NCBI RefSeq assembly: GCF_000878195.1
Contig: NZ_JXST01000029.1
Coordinates: 25,323 to 89,322, forward strand
DNA: 64,000 nt
Origin: Mycolicibacterium llatzerense
GTDB lineage: Bacteria; Actinomycetota; Actinomycetes; Mycobacteriales; Mycobacteriaceae
Direction of reading: 5' to 3'
Under the pieces are notes generated by a model that was not told where the DNA came from, made no database searches, and saw only the letters and a list, made by a program, of their open reading frames with translations. Of the stretch, positions 41,511-50,500 are shown one piece after another (the stretch's first letter is position 1; every line of letters begins with the position of its first letter). The translations under genes and the position numbers were made by a program.

Positions 41511-41720
41511 ATGAACGACGTGCCCATCCGCGACGAGTCGATCCGCCTGGGCCAGTTTCTCAAGCTGGCCTCGCTGATCGACAGTGGCGCCGATGCCAAG
41601 GCGGTGATCAGCGACGGCCTGGTCGAGGTTAACGGCGAGGTCGAGACGCGGCGCGGCCGGCAGCTGCGGACCGGCGACGTCGTCTCCTGCGGCGGAAGTC
41701 TGGCAAGAGTCACCAGCTAG
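41511..41720 (+). CDS. Small S4-domain RNA-binding protein
   Basis: A 69-residue protein that is almost entirely an S4 RNA-binding domain: IRLGQFLKLASLIDSGADAK, then VNGEVETRRGRQLRTGDVV. It resembles the YaaA/YbcJ group of stand-alone S4 proteins, often linked to ribosome or stalled-peptide functions. The ATG at 41511 is chosen since a TANNNT box lies seven bases upstream. It is divergent from dinX across 33 bases. The GAP-like gene follows seven bases downstream. Confidence 0.85.
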   Translation: MNDVPIRDESIRLGQFLKLASLIDSGADAKAVISDGLVEVNGEVETRRGRQLRTGDVVSCGGSLARVTS

Positions 41721-41727
41721 CGTCTGT

Positions 41728-42486
41728 ATGGTCCGCCCCGTGTGGGCCGCCGTAGTGATGTTCGCCGTCATGGCGATGTGGGATCCCGTCCGCCTCGGAG
41801 TGGCGGTGTTCATCGTGATCCGACATCGGCCGATCCCAGCGTTGTTCGTATTCTGCCTCGGCGGTATCGCGTCCAGCCTGCTCGTGGGCCTGAGCGCGGT
41901 CTACCTGCTGCACGGCACCACCAAGCGGCTCATCGCCGACATGAACTCGACCACGGACTCCATCGATCCTGCGGACGCCAAACTGGCGATCGGCGGGCTG
42001 GTGCTGCTGGTCGCGGTGGCGCTGCTGTTTCGAGCCGGGACGAAGACCCCGGTGCCCGCAGCGGTGACGGGAAGTACCGATTCAGGCGCTGACGTCCAGG
42101 AAGAGGCCGAACCGGAGTCGTCGTCCCTGACGGCACGGCTGACGACCTGGGCTCGCAAGCTCATGCGCAGCCAGTCGTTGTGGATGGCGTTTCTGGCCGG
42201 ACTATGGGCCGGCCCGGGGCCCCACGTCGAACTGGTCGGCGCACTCGGCGTGATCCTCGCTGCCGGGCAGTGCAAGTCAACGCAGGTCGCCGCCGTGGTC
42301 GTGTATGCGATCGTGTCGTTCGCATTCGCCGAGATCCCGCTGCTGTGCTATCTGATAGCGCCCGCCAAGACGCAGCAGTACCTGGAGCTGGTGCCGAATT
42401 GGTTGCGGGCCAGGCGCATCTGGGTGATGGCGACCGCGCTGACTCTGTTGGGTGTGTATCTCCTCGTCTCGGGCACGCTGTCGTAG
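41728..42486 (+). CDS. GAP-family (Sap/GPL-addressing-like) integral membrane protein
   Basis: A 252-residue membrane protein with about six hydrophobic helices. The opening VVMFAVMAMWDPVRLGVAVF, the GIASSLLVGLSAVYLL helix and LAGLWAGPGPHVELVGALGV are typical of the GAP family. The founding member is needed to move glycopeptidolipids to the cell surface. Here it sits directly before three GT87 genes and within reach of lipooligosaccharide-type genes, so it may help export a different glycolipid. It follows the S4 gene by seven bases. Confidence 0.85.
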   Translation: MVRPVWAAVVMFAVMAMWDPVRLGVAVFIVIRHRPIPALFVFCLGGIASSLLVGLSAVYLLHGTTKRLIADMNSTTDSIDPADAKLAIGGLVLLVAVALLFRAGTKTPVPAAVTGSTDSGADVQEEAEPESSSLTARLTTWARKLMRSQSLWMAFLAGLWAGPGPHVELVGALGVILAAGQCKSTQVAAVVVYAIVSFAFAEIPLLCYLIAPAKTQQYLELVPNWLRARRIWVMATALTLLGVYLLVSGTLS

Positions 42487-42610
42487 CCTGAGGCCAATCG
42501 TGTTGCTGTGAGCCACCATTGAATGACCTGAGAATTGTGCCGCCCCAGCGGCGGCTGTGCCTACGCTCAGCATCGGCCCGGGTGGTCACAATTCTGGGGG
42601 GGCGGGGTTG

Positions 42611-43882
42611 GTGGCGGATCGAAGTCATGGGCAGTCTCGGAGCAGAGCCGACAGATGGCGGGCACTCGCGCCCGCTTTGATGGTCGCCAGCGTGACGGTG
42701 TCCGTCATCGTCAACTCGGCCACCGACCCCATCGATTTCCACATCTACGTCCTCGGCGGCGCTGCACTGGACCAGCCGAGCGCGCTCTATCAGGTTGCGT
42801 ACCTCGATCCCGCCCACCACGAAACCATGCCGTTCGTCTATCCACCGTTCGCCGCCATGGTGTTCTATCCGCTCCACTTGATGCCGCTGGGACTGGCCGT
42901 CACACTCTGGCGGCTGGGCATCATCGCGGCGGTGTTCGTGGTAATTCGCCTGTGCCAGAACATGATCGGTGTAGCCGACCGCCGCGTCGCCATGCTGTGG
43001 TTGGCCGGGTCGATCTGGCTGGAGCCCATCGTCGGCAACATCAAACACGCCACGATCGGCGTCTTCCTGATGGTTCTCGTGATGACTGCCGCATACAGTT
43101 CCCGATGGTGGCTGTCTGGGCTGCTCGTCGGGCTCGGCGCGGGAATCAAGCTGACCCCGGCAGTCAGCGGGCTGTATTTCGTCGGACTGCGACGCTGGGC
43201 GACCGCACTCTTCGCTGCACTGGTTTTCGTTGCCACGCTTGCAGTTTCGTATCTGGTGGCCGGCGACCGGGTGCGTTACTTCTTCACCGACTTCATCGGC
43301 CGGGACAAGCTGTTCACCATCGGGAACGTGTACAACCAATCGTGGCGCGGTGGCATCGCCCGAATCTTGGGGTACGACCCAGGGATGGGTGCACTGGTGT
43401 GGGCTGCGATCACCACCACCGGCGTGCTGGCCGCGTTGGCCTGGTGGGCTTTGGGCGCCGCCGGGTCGGCACGTGACAAGCTGGGCTCACTGCTCGTGGT
43501 GATGCTCTTGGAGCTGTTGTCCTCTCCCGTGTCGTGGACTGCCCACTGGGTATGGCTTGTGCCACTGCTGGTTTGGTTGCGACACGGACCGTGGCGGAAC
43601 AAGCGCGGCGCCAGGATGCTGTGGTGGGCGTGGATCGTGGTCACCTGCGCGGCCGTGCCGAACATGCTGGCGCAGCTGCAGGTGAACCGATGGGAGATCG
43701 CGCGCCCTTGGTACGAGGCGTGGGCCGGACTCGTCTACCCGACGCTGACGCTGGCCACGCTCGGGTGGATGGTTGCCACGGGCATGGCCGCCCGGCGGCA
43801 GCTCTCTCCGCCGGCGCACGTGGCAGGCACCAGCATCTCCACAGGCGGTATTGGCTGCGCTGCCGATATAGTCGGCCGGTGA
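42611..43882 (+). CDS. GT87-family polyprenyl-sugar-dependent glycosyltransferase, copy 1
   Basis: A 423-residue GT-C membrane glycosyltransferase (DUF2029/GT87) with about ten helices. The catalytic loop is probably DPIDFHIYVLGGAAL near residue 40, followed by PFVYPPFAAMVFYPLH and WLSGLLVGLGAGIKLTP. Such enzymes use polyprenyl-phosphate mannose or arabinose on the outer membrane face (PimE is one). I chose the GTG at 42611, preceded by a long G run; the frame stays open back to 42557. It overlaps the next paralogue by GTGA. Its sugar is unknown. Confidence 0.88.
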   Translation: MADRSHGQSRSRADRWRALAPALMVASVTVSVIVNSATDPIDFHIYVLGGAALDQPSALYQVAYLDPAHHETMPFVYPPFAAMVFYPLHLMPLGLAVTLWRLGIIAAVFVVIRLCQNMIGVADRRVAMLWLAGSIWLEPIVGNIKHATIGVFLMVLVMTAAYSSRWWLSGLLVGLGAGIKLTPAVSGLYFVGLRRWATALFAALVFVATLAVSYLVAGDRVRYFFTDFIGRDKLFTIGNVYNQSWRGGIARILGYDPGMGALVWAAITTTGVLAALAWWALGAAGSARDKLGSLLVVMLLELLSSPVSWTAHWVWLVPLLVWLRHGPWRNKRGARMLWWAWIVVTCAAVPNMLAQLQVNRWEIARPWYEAWAGLVYPTLTLATLGWMVATGMAARRQLSPPAHVAGTSISTGGIGCAADIVGR

Positions 43883-45096
43883 CCGCCGGGCCTGCCTCGA
43901 CATTGCGGTCGGAGCTGTCCCGCTGGCAAACGCTGGCGCCGGTCATCCTCGCTGTCAGTGCAACCCTGCGGGTCGCCTCGACGATGGGCTACTACCTGGT
44001 CAAGGGTGACGCCTTCTTCGATCTTCGGGTGTATGTGCTCGGCGGCTCCGCGTTGGCGCATTCCGGCAGCCTGTACGACTTCTTCTACGTCGACCCGACC
44101 AAGGGCGAACACCTGCCGTTCACCTATCCGCCCTTCGCGGCGATGTTGTTCGCTCCCTTACATTTTTTGCCGTTCGGGGTGGTCGCCTTCGGCTGGCAGG
44201 TCGCCTTGATCGCCGCCATCTACGCGAGCGTGCGGCTGAGTCAGAAATTCGTCGTCGGCGGCGGCGGTCGGCGTACCGCGATGCTGTGGACCGCCGGCGC
44301 GATCTGGATGGAGGCTCCCGGCAGCAGCATTCAATCGGGACAGATCGGCATCTTCCTGATGTTGGCCGTCCTCTACGCCGCCTACAGCTCGCGGTGGTGG
44401 CTGTCGGGGCTGCTGATCGGTATCGGTGCCGGCATCAAACTGACACCGGCGATCACCGGCATGTACTTCGTAGGAGTGCGGCGTTGGGGCACCGCGCTGT
44501 GCTCCGCCGTGGTGTTCTTCGCGACGGTCGCGCTGGCGTACCTGGTGGCGCCCGAGGAAACTCGCCGCTACTTCCCCGGCCAGATGATCGCGGCCGGCAA
44601 GACACTGCCGGCAGGCTCGGCATGGAACCAGTCCTGGCACGGCGGACTGTCGCGGATCCTCGGGCACGACGCCGGGATGTCTCCGTTGGTCATCGGCGCG
44701 ATCGTCGGCACGGCCGTGCTCGCGGTGCTGGCCTTCCGAGCCCTCGGTGGCGAGCGGGACCGGCTCGGGTCACTACTGGTGGTCCAGCTGTTCGGGTTGC
44801 TCGCGGAACCGGTGTCCTGGGTCCATCACTGGGTCTGGGCGCTGCCGCTGATGATCTGGCTGATCTACGGTCCCTGGCACGACAAGCCGGGTGCCCGCAT
44901 CCTGGGTTGGGGTTGGGTGGCACTGATGGTGCTCAGCGTGCCCAGCCTGCTGTCCCTGGCCCAGCCCGACATCTGGCAGATCAGCCGGCCCTGGTACCTG
45001 GCCTGGGGTGAGGCCGTGTACATCGTCGCCGCGCTGGCGACCATGGCCTGGATAGTCCGAACGGGGCGTCGTGGTCACGTTGCGCACACTGTCTGA
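43879..45096 (+). CDS. GT87-family glycosyltransferase, copy 2
   Basis: A 405-residue GT87 membrane glycosyltransferase, clearly a paralogue of its two neighbours. It keeps FFDLRVYVLGGSALAHSG, PFTYPPFAAMLFAPLHFLPF, WWLSGLLIGIGAGIKLTPAI and VSWVHHWVWALPLMIWL. The GTG start lies in the GTGA overlap with copy 1. It should transfer a sugar from a polyprenyl-phosphate donor on the periplasmic side. Divergence among the copies suggests different acceptors or linkages. Confidence 0.9.
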   Translation: MTAGPASTLRSELSRWQTLAPVILAVSATLRVASTMGYYLVKGDAFFDLRVYVLGGSALAHSGSLYDFFYVDPTKGEHLPFTYPPFAAMLFAPLHFLPFGVVAFGWQVALIAAIYASVRLSQKFVVGGGGRRTAMLWTAGAIWMEAPGSSIQSGQIGIFLMLAVLYAAYSSRWWLSGLLIGIGAGIKLTPAITGMYFVGVRRWGTALCSAVVFFATVALAYLVAPEETRRYFPGQMIAAGKTLPAGSAWNQSWHGGLSRILGHDAGMSPLVIGAIVGTAVLAVLAFRALGGERDRLGSLLVVQLFGLLAEPVSWVHHWVWALPLMIWLIYGPWHDKPGARILGWGWVALMVLSVPSLLSLAQPDIWQISRPWYLAWGEAVYIVAALATMAWIVRTGRRGHVAHTV

Positions 45097-46249
45097 CCGG
45101 CGACTGCTGGCACCTGCGCTGCTGCTGGTAAGCACGGTGACGTTGCTGGCGGTGACGATTCCCAGCCGGCCCGACCTGGTCGACTTCCACGTGTACGTCC
45201 TCGGTGGCGCCGCGCTGGACCGCCCCGACACCTTGTACGCCTTCGCCTACTCCGACCAGTCCCCTACTCAGCCGCTGCCATTCGTCTATCCACCTTTCGC
45301 GGCAATCATGTTCTACCCCTTGCATTTCCTGCCGTTCGCAGCCGTTGGGCTGGCGTGGCAAGTCGCGATCGTCGCCGCGGTATACGCGATCGTGCGGATA
45401 TCCCAACGCATGGTGGGCAGCGGCAGTGCGCGCGAGGCCATGGTGTGGACCGCGGGCCTGATCTGGCTCGAGCCGGCCCGTGTCGCTCTCGACCTCGGAC
45501 AGGTGGGCGTCTTCCTGACCCTGGCCGTGCTGTACGCGGCCTACAGCACGCGATGGTGGCTCTCGGGCCTGCTGGTCGGCCTGGCTGCCGGGGTGAAGCT
45601 GACTCCGGCCATCACCGGGCTGTACTTCGCCGGCGTGCGACGCTGGGCCGCCGCGGCGTGCTCGGCCATCGTCTTCTTCGCGACGGTCGGGGTGTCCTGG
45701 CTGATGGTCGGCGATCAGGTGTGGCATTACTTCACGAAAGTGATGGGCGATACCAGCATCAACCCGATCGGCATCGCGTTCAACCAATCCTGGCGAGGCG
45801 CCATATCGCGGATCGTGGGCCATGACGCGGGGGAAGGCGCCCTGGTACTCACCGCGATCGTCGGGACCACTGTGCTCGCCGCGCTGGCGTGGTGGGCGTT
45901 GGGGAACAGCGCAGGTGACCGCGACCGGTTGGGGTCGCTGTTGGTCGTCGAACTGTTCGGCCTTCTGGTGTCGCCCATTTCCTGGGTGCACCACTGGGTG
46001 TGGATACTGCCGCTGATCATCTGGCTGCTGCGCGGACCGTGGCGGGACGAACCTGGCGCCCGGTTCTTCGGTTGGGGCTGGATCGCGCTGACGCTCGTCA
46101 GCGTCCCCAGCGTCTTGGCCATGGCTGAACCGAGCCTGTGGCAGATCAGCCGCCCGTGGTACCTGGCGTGGGCCGCAGTGGCGTACGTCGGATTGGCGGT
46201 GGCCACTCTCGGCTGGGCGGTCGTCACCGGCCGACGGCTGCGCACCTGA
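45071..46249 (+). CDS. GT87-family glycosyltransferase, copy 3
   Basis: A 392-residue GT87 membrane glycosyltransferase. It has LVDFHVYVLGGAALDRP, PFVYPPFAAIMFYPLHFLPF, WWLSGLLVGLAAGVKLTPAI and ISWVHHWVWILPLIIWLL, closest in these blocks to copy 2. Its GTG start overlaps copy 2 by 26 bases, so all three are one translational unit. It is convergent with ileS and separated from it by a strong hairpin. Confidence 0.9.
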   Translation: MVTLRTLSDRRLLAPALLLVSTVTLLAVTIPSRPDLVDFHVYVLGGAALDRPDTLYAFAYSDQSPTQPLPFVYPPFAAIMFYPLHFLPFAAVGLAWQVAIVAAVYAIVRISQRMVGSGSAREAMVWTAGLIWLEPARVALDLGQVGVFLTLAVLYAAYSTRWWLSGLLVGLAAGVKLTPAITGLYFAGVRRWAAAACSAIVFFATVGVSWLMVGDQVWHYFTKVMGDTSINPIGIAFNQSWRGAISRIVGHDAGEGALVLTAIVGTTVLAALAWWALGNSAGDRDRLGSLLVVELFGLLVSPISWVHHWVWILPLIIWLLRGPWRDEPGARFFGWGWIALTLVSVPSVLAMAEPSLWQISRPWYLAWAAVAYVGLAVATLGWAVVTGRRLRT

Positions 46250-46280
46250 CCGCGAGCGTGCGCCGACGGCACGCTCGCGG
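46250..46280. terminator. Hairpin terminator between the GT87 operon and ileS
   Basis: A perfect twelve-base-pair stem (left arm 46250-46261, right arm 46269-46280) with a seven-base GCCGACG loop lies between two convergent genes. It probably terminates transcription in both directions. No T-tract follows. Confidence 0.7.
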
Positions 46281-46289
46281 GAATTGTCG

Positions 46290-49200
46290 TCAGGCCTTGG
46301 CGATGGCGGCCCGGACCCCGTCACCGACGTCGGCGCCGTCGGCCAGCTCCGCGGCGGCCACGACGGTGAAGTCGGTGGCCAGGATCTCGCCCGCGATCAG
46401 GCCGGCATGGGTGGTCGCCCACGCCTGCTTGTCGGCAGGCACCGCGAACGTCACGGTGATCCGGTCGGACACGTCCAGCCCCGTGGCCTTACGCAGGTCC
46501 TGCAGTTCGCGGATGCGGTCCTTGGCCCAGCCCTCGGCCTCCAGCTCGGGAGTGACGGTGGCGTCGAGCACCACCAGGCCGGCACCGTCCGGCAGCGCCG
46601 CGGTGAACTCCGGTTCCGCGGCAACGAGTTTCGAGCTGTACTCCGACGGCAGCAGGACAGCGGGCCCCGCGGTCAGCGTGCCGTCGGCGTTGACCACGCC
46701 TGCCCCGGCCTTGACCGCCTTGATCGCGGCCTGCACGTCCTTGCCGATGCGCGGGCCGGCAACACGTGCGTTGACCGTCAACTCGAACTTGCCGTAGGCG
46801 TCGATGTCGTCGGTGAGCTCGACGGCCTTGACGTTGAGCTCGTCGGCGATGAGGTCGACGAAGGGCCGCAGCGCCTCCGGGTTGTCCACCGCCACAGTCA
46901 GTTTCGGCAAGGGCAGGCGCACGCGGAGCTTCTTGGCCTTGCGCAGCGACGAGCCCGCCGAGCACACCTCGCGCACCCGGTCCATGGCCGCGACCAACTC
47001 GGGGTCGGCGGGGACCACGCCGGCCTCCGGCCAGTCGGTCAGGTGGACGGAACGCTCGTCGGTCAGTCCCTGCCACATCATCTCGGTCGCCAGCGGCAGC
47101 AGCGGCGCGGCCAGGCGGCAGGTCACCTCCAGCACGGTGTGCAGGGTGTCGATGGCGTCGGTGTCTTCTTCCCAGAACCGCGAACGCGACCGTCGCACAT
47201 ACCAATTGGTGAGGGCCTCGGCGAACTGGCGCAACTGCTCGCAGGCGCCCGAGATGTCGCAGGCGTCGAGCGAGGCGGTCAGGGTGTCGCGCAGGTCGGC
47301 GAGCTTGGCCAGGATGTAGCGGTCCAGCACGTGCGTCGAATCCGTGCGCCAGGTGCCCTTCTTCGGCGCGTACAGCGCCAGGAAGGAGTACGCGTTCCAC
47401 ACCGGCAGCAGCACCTGCCGGACGCCGTCACGGATGCCCTGCTCGGTGACGATCAGGTTGCCGCCCCGCAGGATCGGCGAGGCCATCAGGAACCAGCGCA
47501 TGGCGTCGGACCCGTCGCGGTCGAACACCTCGGACACGTCCGGGTAGTTGCGCAGCGACTTGCTCATCTTCTGGCCGTCGTTGCCCAGCACGATGCCGTG
47601 TGCCACACAGGTTTTGAATGCCGGACGATCGAACAGCGCGGTGGCCAGCACGTGCATGGTGTAGAACCAGCCGCGCGTCTGGCCGATGTACTCGACGATG
47701 AAATCGCCCGGGAAGTGCGCGGATTCCGTTGCGCTGCCGTCGAACCAGTCGGCGTTCTCGAACGGATAGTGCACCTGCGCGTAGGGCATCGAGCCCGAGT
47801 CGAACCAGACGTCGAACACGTCCTCGATGCGGCGCATCGTCGACTTCCCGGTCGGGTCGTCGGGATTGGGCCGGGTCAGCTCGTCGATGTACGGCCGGTG
47901 CAGATTGTCCGGGCGGACGCCGAAATCGCGCTCCAACTCATCCAAGCTGCCGTAGACGTCGATCCGCGGGTAGGCCGGGTCATCGGACTTCCACACCGGA
48001 ATCGGGCTGCCCCAGTATCGGTTTCGCGAGATCGACCAGTCGCGCGCATTGGACAGCCACTTGCCGAACTGGCCGTCCTTCACGTGCTCGGGGTACCAGG
48101 TGATCTGCTGGTTGAGCTCGACCATCCGGTCGCGGAACTCGGTGACCTTGACGAACCACGACGACACCGCGCGGTAGATCAGCGGATTGCGGCACCGCCA
48201 GCAGTGCGGGTACGAGTGCTCGTAGGTCTCGTGCCGCAGCAGCACCGGTGCGTTGACCGCCGCCGGGCCGGTGCCGTTCTTCAGATCCTTGATGATCTGC
48301 GAGTTGGCCTCGAAGACCTGCTGTCCCTGGTAGTCGGGCACAGTCGAGTCGAAGCGGCCCGTGGAGTCCACCGGGGTAACCGCGACGATGCCCGCGGCAT
48401 CACAGGTGGCCTTGTCGTCCTCGCCATAGGCCGGGGCCATGTGGACGATGCCGGTGCCGTCCTCGGTGGTGACGAAATCGCCCTGCAGCACCTGAAACGC
48501 GTTCTGCGCCCGGTCGCTGTCGACGAAGAACGCGAACGGCGGCAGGTAGTGCGTGCCCAGCAGTTCGGCGCCGAGATAGCTGCCGACGACGACCGGCTCC
48601 TCGCCGAATTCGCGCACGTAGGCGGCCAGCCGGGGCTCGGCCAGGACGTAGTTCTGCTCGTCGGGGCCCACCACCTGCACGTAGGTGACCTCGGGGTTGA
48701 CCGCGACGGCCTGGTTGGACGGCAGGGTCCACGGCGTGGTGGTCCAGACCAGCAGACGGGCGCCGGCGACGGGACCGTCGGTCGCGACGAAGCCCACGGT
48801 CAACGCCGGGTCCTGCCGGCTCTGGTAGACGTCGTCGTCCATGCGCAGCTCGTGGTTGGACAGCGGGGTCTCGTCGTTCCAGCAGTACGGCAGCACCCGG
48901 TTGCCCTCGTAGGCCAGGCCCTTGTCCCACAGCTGCTTGAACGCCCAGATCACCGACTCCATGAACGTCAGGTCCAGGGTCTTGTAGTCGTTGTCGAAGT
49001 CGACCCAGCGCGCCTGGCGGGTGACGTAGGACTGCCACTCGTTCGAGTACTTCATGACCGACGCACGGCAGGCGTCGTTGAACGCGCCTATGCCCATGGC
49101 CTCGATCTGGGCCTTGTCCGAGATGCCGAGCTGGCGCTGCACCTCGAGCTCGGCGGGCAGGCCGTGGGTGTCCCAGCCGAACCGGCGCTCGACCTTGTAG

Positions 49201-49436
49201 CCGCGCATGGTGCGGTACCGGGGAACGATGTCCTTGACGTAGCCGGTCAGCAGGTGGCCGTAGTGCGGCAGGCCGTTGGCGAACGGCGGGCCGTCATAGA
49301 AGACGTATTCGGGGGCGCCGTCGCGGCGCGCGATGCTGGCGCGGAAGGTGTCGTCGCGGGCCCAGAACTCCAGGACGTCGGTTTCGAGGTCGGGGAAGTT
49401 CGGTGTGCCGCTGGCGGTCTTGGGGTACGCGCTCAC
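46290..49436 (-). CDS. ileS: Isoleucyl-tRNA synthetase
   Basis: A full-length 1048-residue class I synthetase. The HIGH motif is in PFANGLPHYGHLLTGYVKD near residue 55 and KMSKS in NDGQKMSKSLRNYP near residue 590. The length, the HYGH form and the C-terminal part match the eukaryote-like IleS type found in mycobacteria. The GTG start has GGAG ten bases upstream, inside the sequence controlled by the T-box. It should charge tRNA-Ile and edit valine. Confidence 0.97.
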   Translation of the reverse strand: MSAYPKTASGTPNFPDLETDVLEFWARDDTFRASIARRDGAPEYVFYDGPPFANGLPHYGHLLTGYVKDIVPRYRTMRGYKVERRFGWDTHGLPAELEVQRQLGISDKAQIEAMGIGAFNDACRASVMKYSNEWQSYVTRQARWVDFDNDYKTLDLTFMESVIWAFKQLWDKGLAYEGNRVLPYCWNDETPLSNHELRMDDDVYQSRQDPALTVGFVATDGPVAGARLLVWTTTPWTLPSNQAVAVNPEVTYVQVVGPDEQNYVLAEPRLAAYVREFGEEPVVVGSYLGAELLGTHYLPPFAFFVDSDRAQNAFQVLQGDFVTTEDGTGIVHMAPAYGEDDKATCDAAGIVAVTPVDSTGRFDSTVPDYQGQQVFEANSQIIKDLKNGTGPAAVNAPVLLRHETYEHSYPHCWRCRNPLIYRAVSSWFVKVTEFRDRMVELNQQITWYPEHVKDGQFGKWLSNARDWSISRNRYWGSPIPVWKSDDPAYPRIDVYGSLDELERDFGVRPDNLHRPYIDELTRPNPDDPTGKSTMRRIEDVFDVWFDSGSMPYAQVHYPFENADWFDGSATESAHFPGDFIVEYIGQTRGWFYTMHVLATALFDRPAFKTCVAHGIVLGNDGQKMSKSLRNYPDVSEVFDRDGSDAMRWFLMASPILRGGNLIVTEQGIRDGVRQVLLPVWNAYSFLALYAPKKGTWRTDSTHVLDRYILAKLADLRDTLTASLDACDISGACEQLRQFAEALTNWYVRRSRSRFWEEDTDAIDTLHTVLEVTCRLAAPLLPLATEMMWQGLTDERSVHLTDWPEAGVVPADPELVAAMDRVREVCSAGSSLRKAKKLRVRLPLPKLTVAVDNPEALRPFVDLIADELNVKAVELTDDIDAYGKFELTVNARVAGPRIGKDVQAAIKAVKAGAGVVNADGTLTAGPAVLLPSEYSSKLVAAEPEFTAALPDGAGLVVLDATVTPELEAEGWAKDRIRELQDLRKATGLDVSDRITVTFAVPADKQAWATTHAGLIAGEILATDFTVVAAAELADGADVGDGVRAAIAKA

Positions 49437-49695
49437 GTCAGGGTCTCCAGTGCCGTCAGCACCAACAGGTGCTCAGTTCCAGGCACGGGGACGACGATCT
49501 CGCGTCTGGACGCGAGCGCCGCGGTACCACCCCGCTTGCGCACAGCCGACCCGGAAGGTCGCACACGTGCGCCGCTCAACTGCAGGCGATGACGGGCCTA
49601 CCCGTTCGGTTCTACTGAGCTGCCGCAGCCAAGGCCGGCGCAGCCGTTCTTCCGAATGCTCCCCGGTGATGGCCGGATCGATGCGAATGCAGGGA
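49437..49695 (-). promoter_or_regulatory. T-box riboswitch upstream of ileS
   Basis: Read on the minus strand, the leader contains GGGGTGGTACCGCGG (about 49519-49533), the conserved T-box sequence that pairs with the tRNA acceptor end. Upstream, CCGGCCATCACCGGGGAG (about 49661-49678) forms a short Stem I with an ATC specifier (49668-49670), as expected for tRNA-Ile. A strong CTCGCGTC-CA-GACGCGAG hairpin follows the T-box. Short-stem T-boxes before ileS in actinobacteria act on translation initiation, and here the ribosome site lies just downstream. Confidence 0.9.
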
Positions 49696-49721
49696 TTCTA
49701 ACGGGCGCGGGTCACTGCGGA

Positions 49722-50366
49722 TTACTCGGAGACCGGCATGGCCTCCGAGGCGAGCTCGATCACGCCGTAGGAGAACTGCTCGGCGAGTTCTTCCACCGTG
49801 TAGGGCTCGAACTGGTGCCGGGCGTACCACCAATCGACGTGCAGTACGTCGTCGGTGTGGAACACCCGCACCTCGAGCGTGTGCGCCGGGCCCGGATGCT
49901 CGCCGTCGATCGCGGACATGCCGTAACTGAACAACACGTCGGCAACGTCCTTCGGGTCGGCGGTGGCGGCCGCCAGGGCGCCCCGCACCGTCTGCACCAT
50001 CTCGGTGGCATCCACGTCCGATGCCGAGACGGCATCCACCTCGAGCCGGCGGATCACGGCCAGTCCGCCGCCGGAGCGTTCCTTCGCTGCAGCCACGTCG
50101 ACCGCGGCTCGGCCGGGTCCGACGACCCGCTCGATAGCGCGGCCGAGCGCCGCGATCAGCAGCACCTCGGCATCCACTCCCAGGTATTCGACAGCGCCCT
50201 CCAGCTCGGCGGTGATCACCGGCGACAGCGGGGCCTCGAGGCGCCGCATATCAACCGCAGTACCGGCGGTGTCGAAGCCGCCGAACTCGTAGTCGGCGAC
50301 GTGCACCGTCGCCGCAGCAGCAGAAGGGAGAACGGCATCGATCTCACCGGCGTACGCAACAGTCAT
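49722..50366 (-). CDS. Stand-alone half condensation-domain-like protein
   Basis: A 214-residue protein that resembles only the C-terminal half of NRPS condensation or epimerisation domains. EVLLIAALGRAIERVVGPGR matches the bridging helix region, and DVLFSYGMSAIDGEHPGPA followed by VLHVDWWYARHQFEPYTVEE matches the C-terminal lobe. The catalytic HHxxxDG half is absent, so it cannot be a normal condensation enzyme. The ATG at 50366 is chosen because a TAGTGT box ends seven bases upstream (leaderless). It may be a structural or binding relic linked to the lipid locus. Function unknown. Confidence 0.6.
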   Translation of the reverse strand: MTVAYAGEIDAVLPSAAAATVHVADYEFGGFDTAGTAVDMRRLEAPLSPVITAELEGAVEYLGVDAEVLLIAALGRAIERVVGPGRAAVDVAAAKERSGGGLAVIRRLEVDAVSASDVDATEMVQTVRGALAAATADPKDVADVLFSYGMSAIDGEHPGPAHTLEVRVFHTDDVLHVDWWYARHQFEPYTVEELAEQFSYGVIELASEAMPVSE

Positions 50367-50373
50367 GTGATGC

Positions 50374-50379
50374 ACACTA
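50374..50379 (-). promoter_or_regulatory. Candidate -10 box for the half condensation-domain gene
   Basis: On the minus strand TAGTGT fits TANNNT and is exactly seven bases from the ATG at 50366. There is no ribosome site, which supports a leaderless transcript. Confidence 0.45.
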
Positions 50380-50388
50380 CAACACGAT

Positions 50389-50402
50389 TCCCAAATTTGG
50401 GA
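50389..50402. promoter_or_regulatory. 14-base perfect palindrome in a divergent promoter
   Basis: TCCCAAATTTGGGA is a perfect palindrome between the half condensation-domain gene and the HTH gene. It lies just upstream of the -10 box of the former, so a regulator bound here could repress or activate it. Confidence 0.5.
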
Positions 50403-50459
50403 CATAGCTCCCGAAACTGTGACGCCCATGTCAATTACGGCTTATGTGTCGCAAAAACA

Positions 50460-50471
50460 GTTGCTAGCAAC
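50460..50471. promoter_or_regulatory. 12-base perfect palindrome upstream of the HTH gene
   Basis: GTTGCTAGCAAC is a perfect palindrome 29 bases before the HTH gene start. It may be an autoregulatory site for that gene. Confidence 0.4.
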
Positions 50472-50500
50472 CAAAGGGGGGAAGGGTCTATCGTGGCAGG

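Noticed and set aside
46284..49592. Open frame of about 1100 codons on the plus strand
   Set aside because: It is the antisense of ileS; the ileS motifs are complete on the minus strand.
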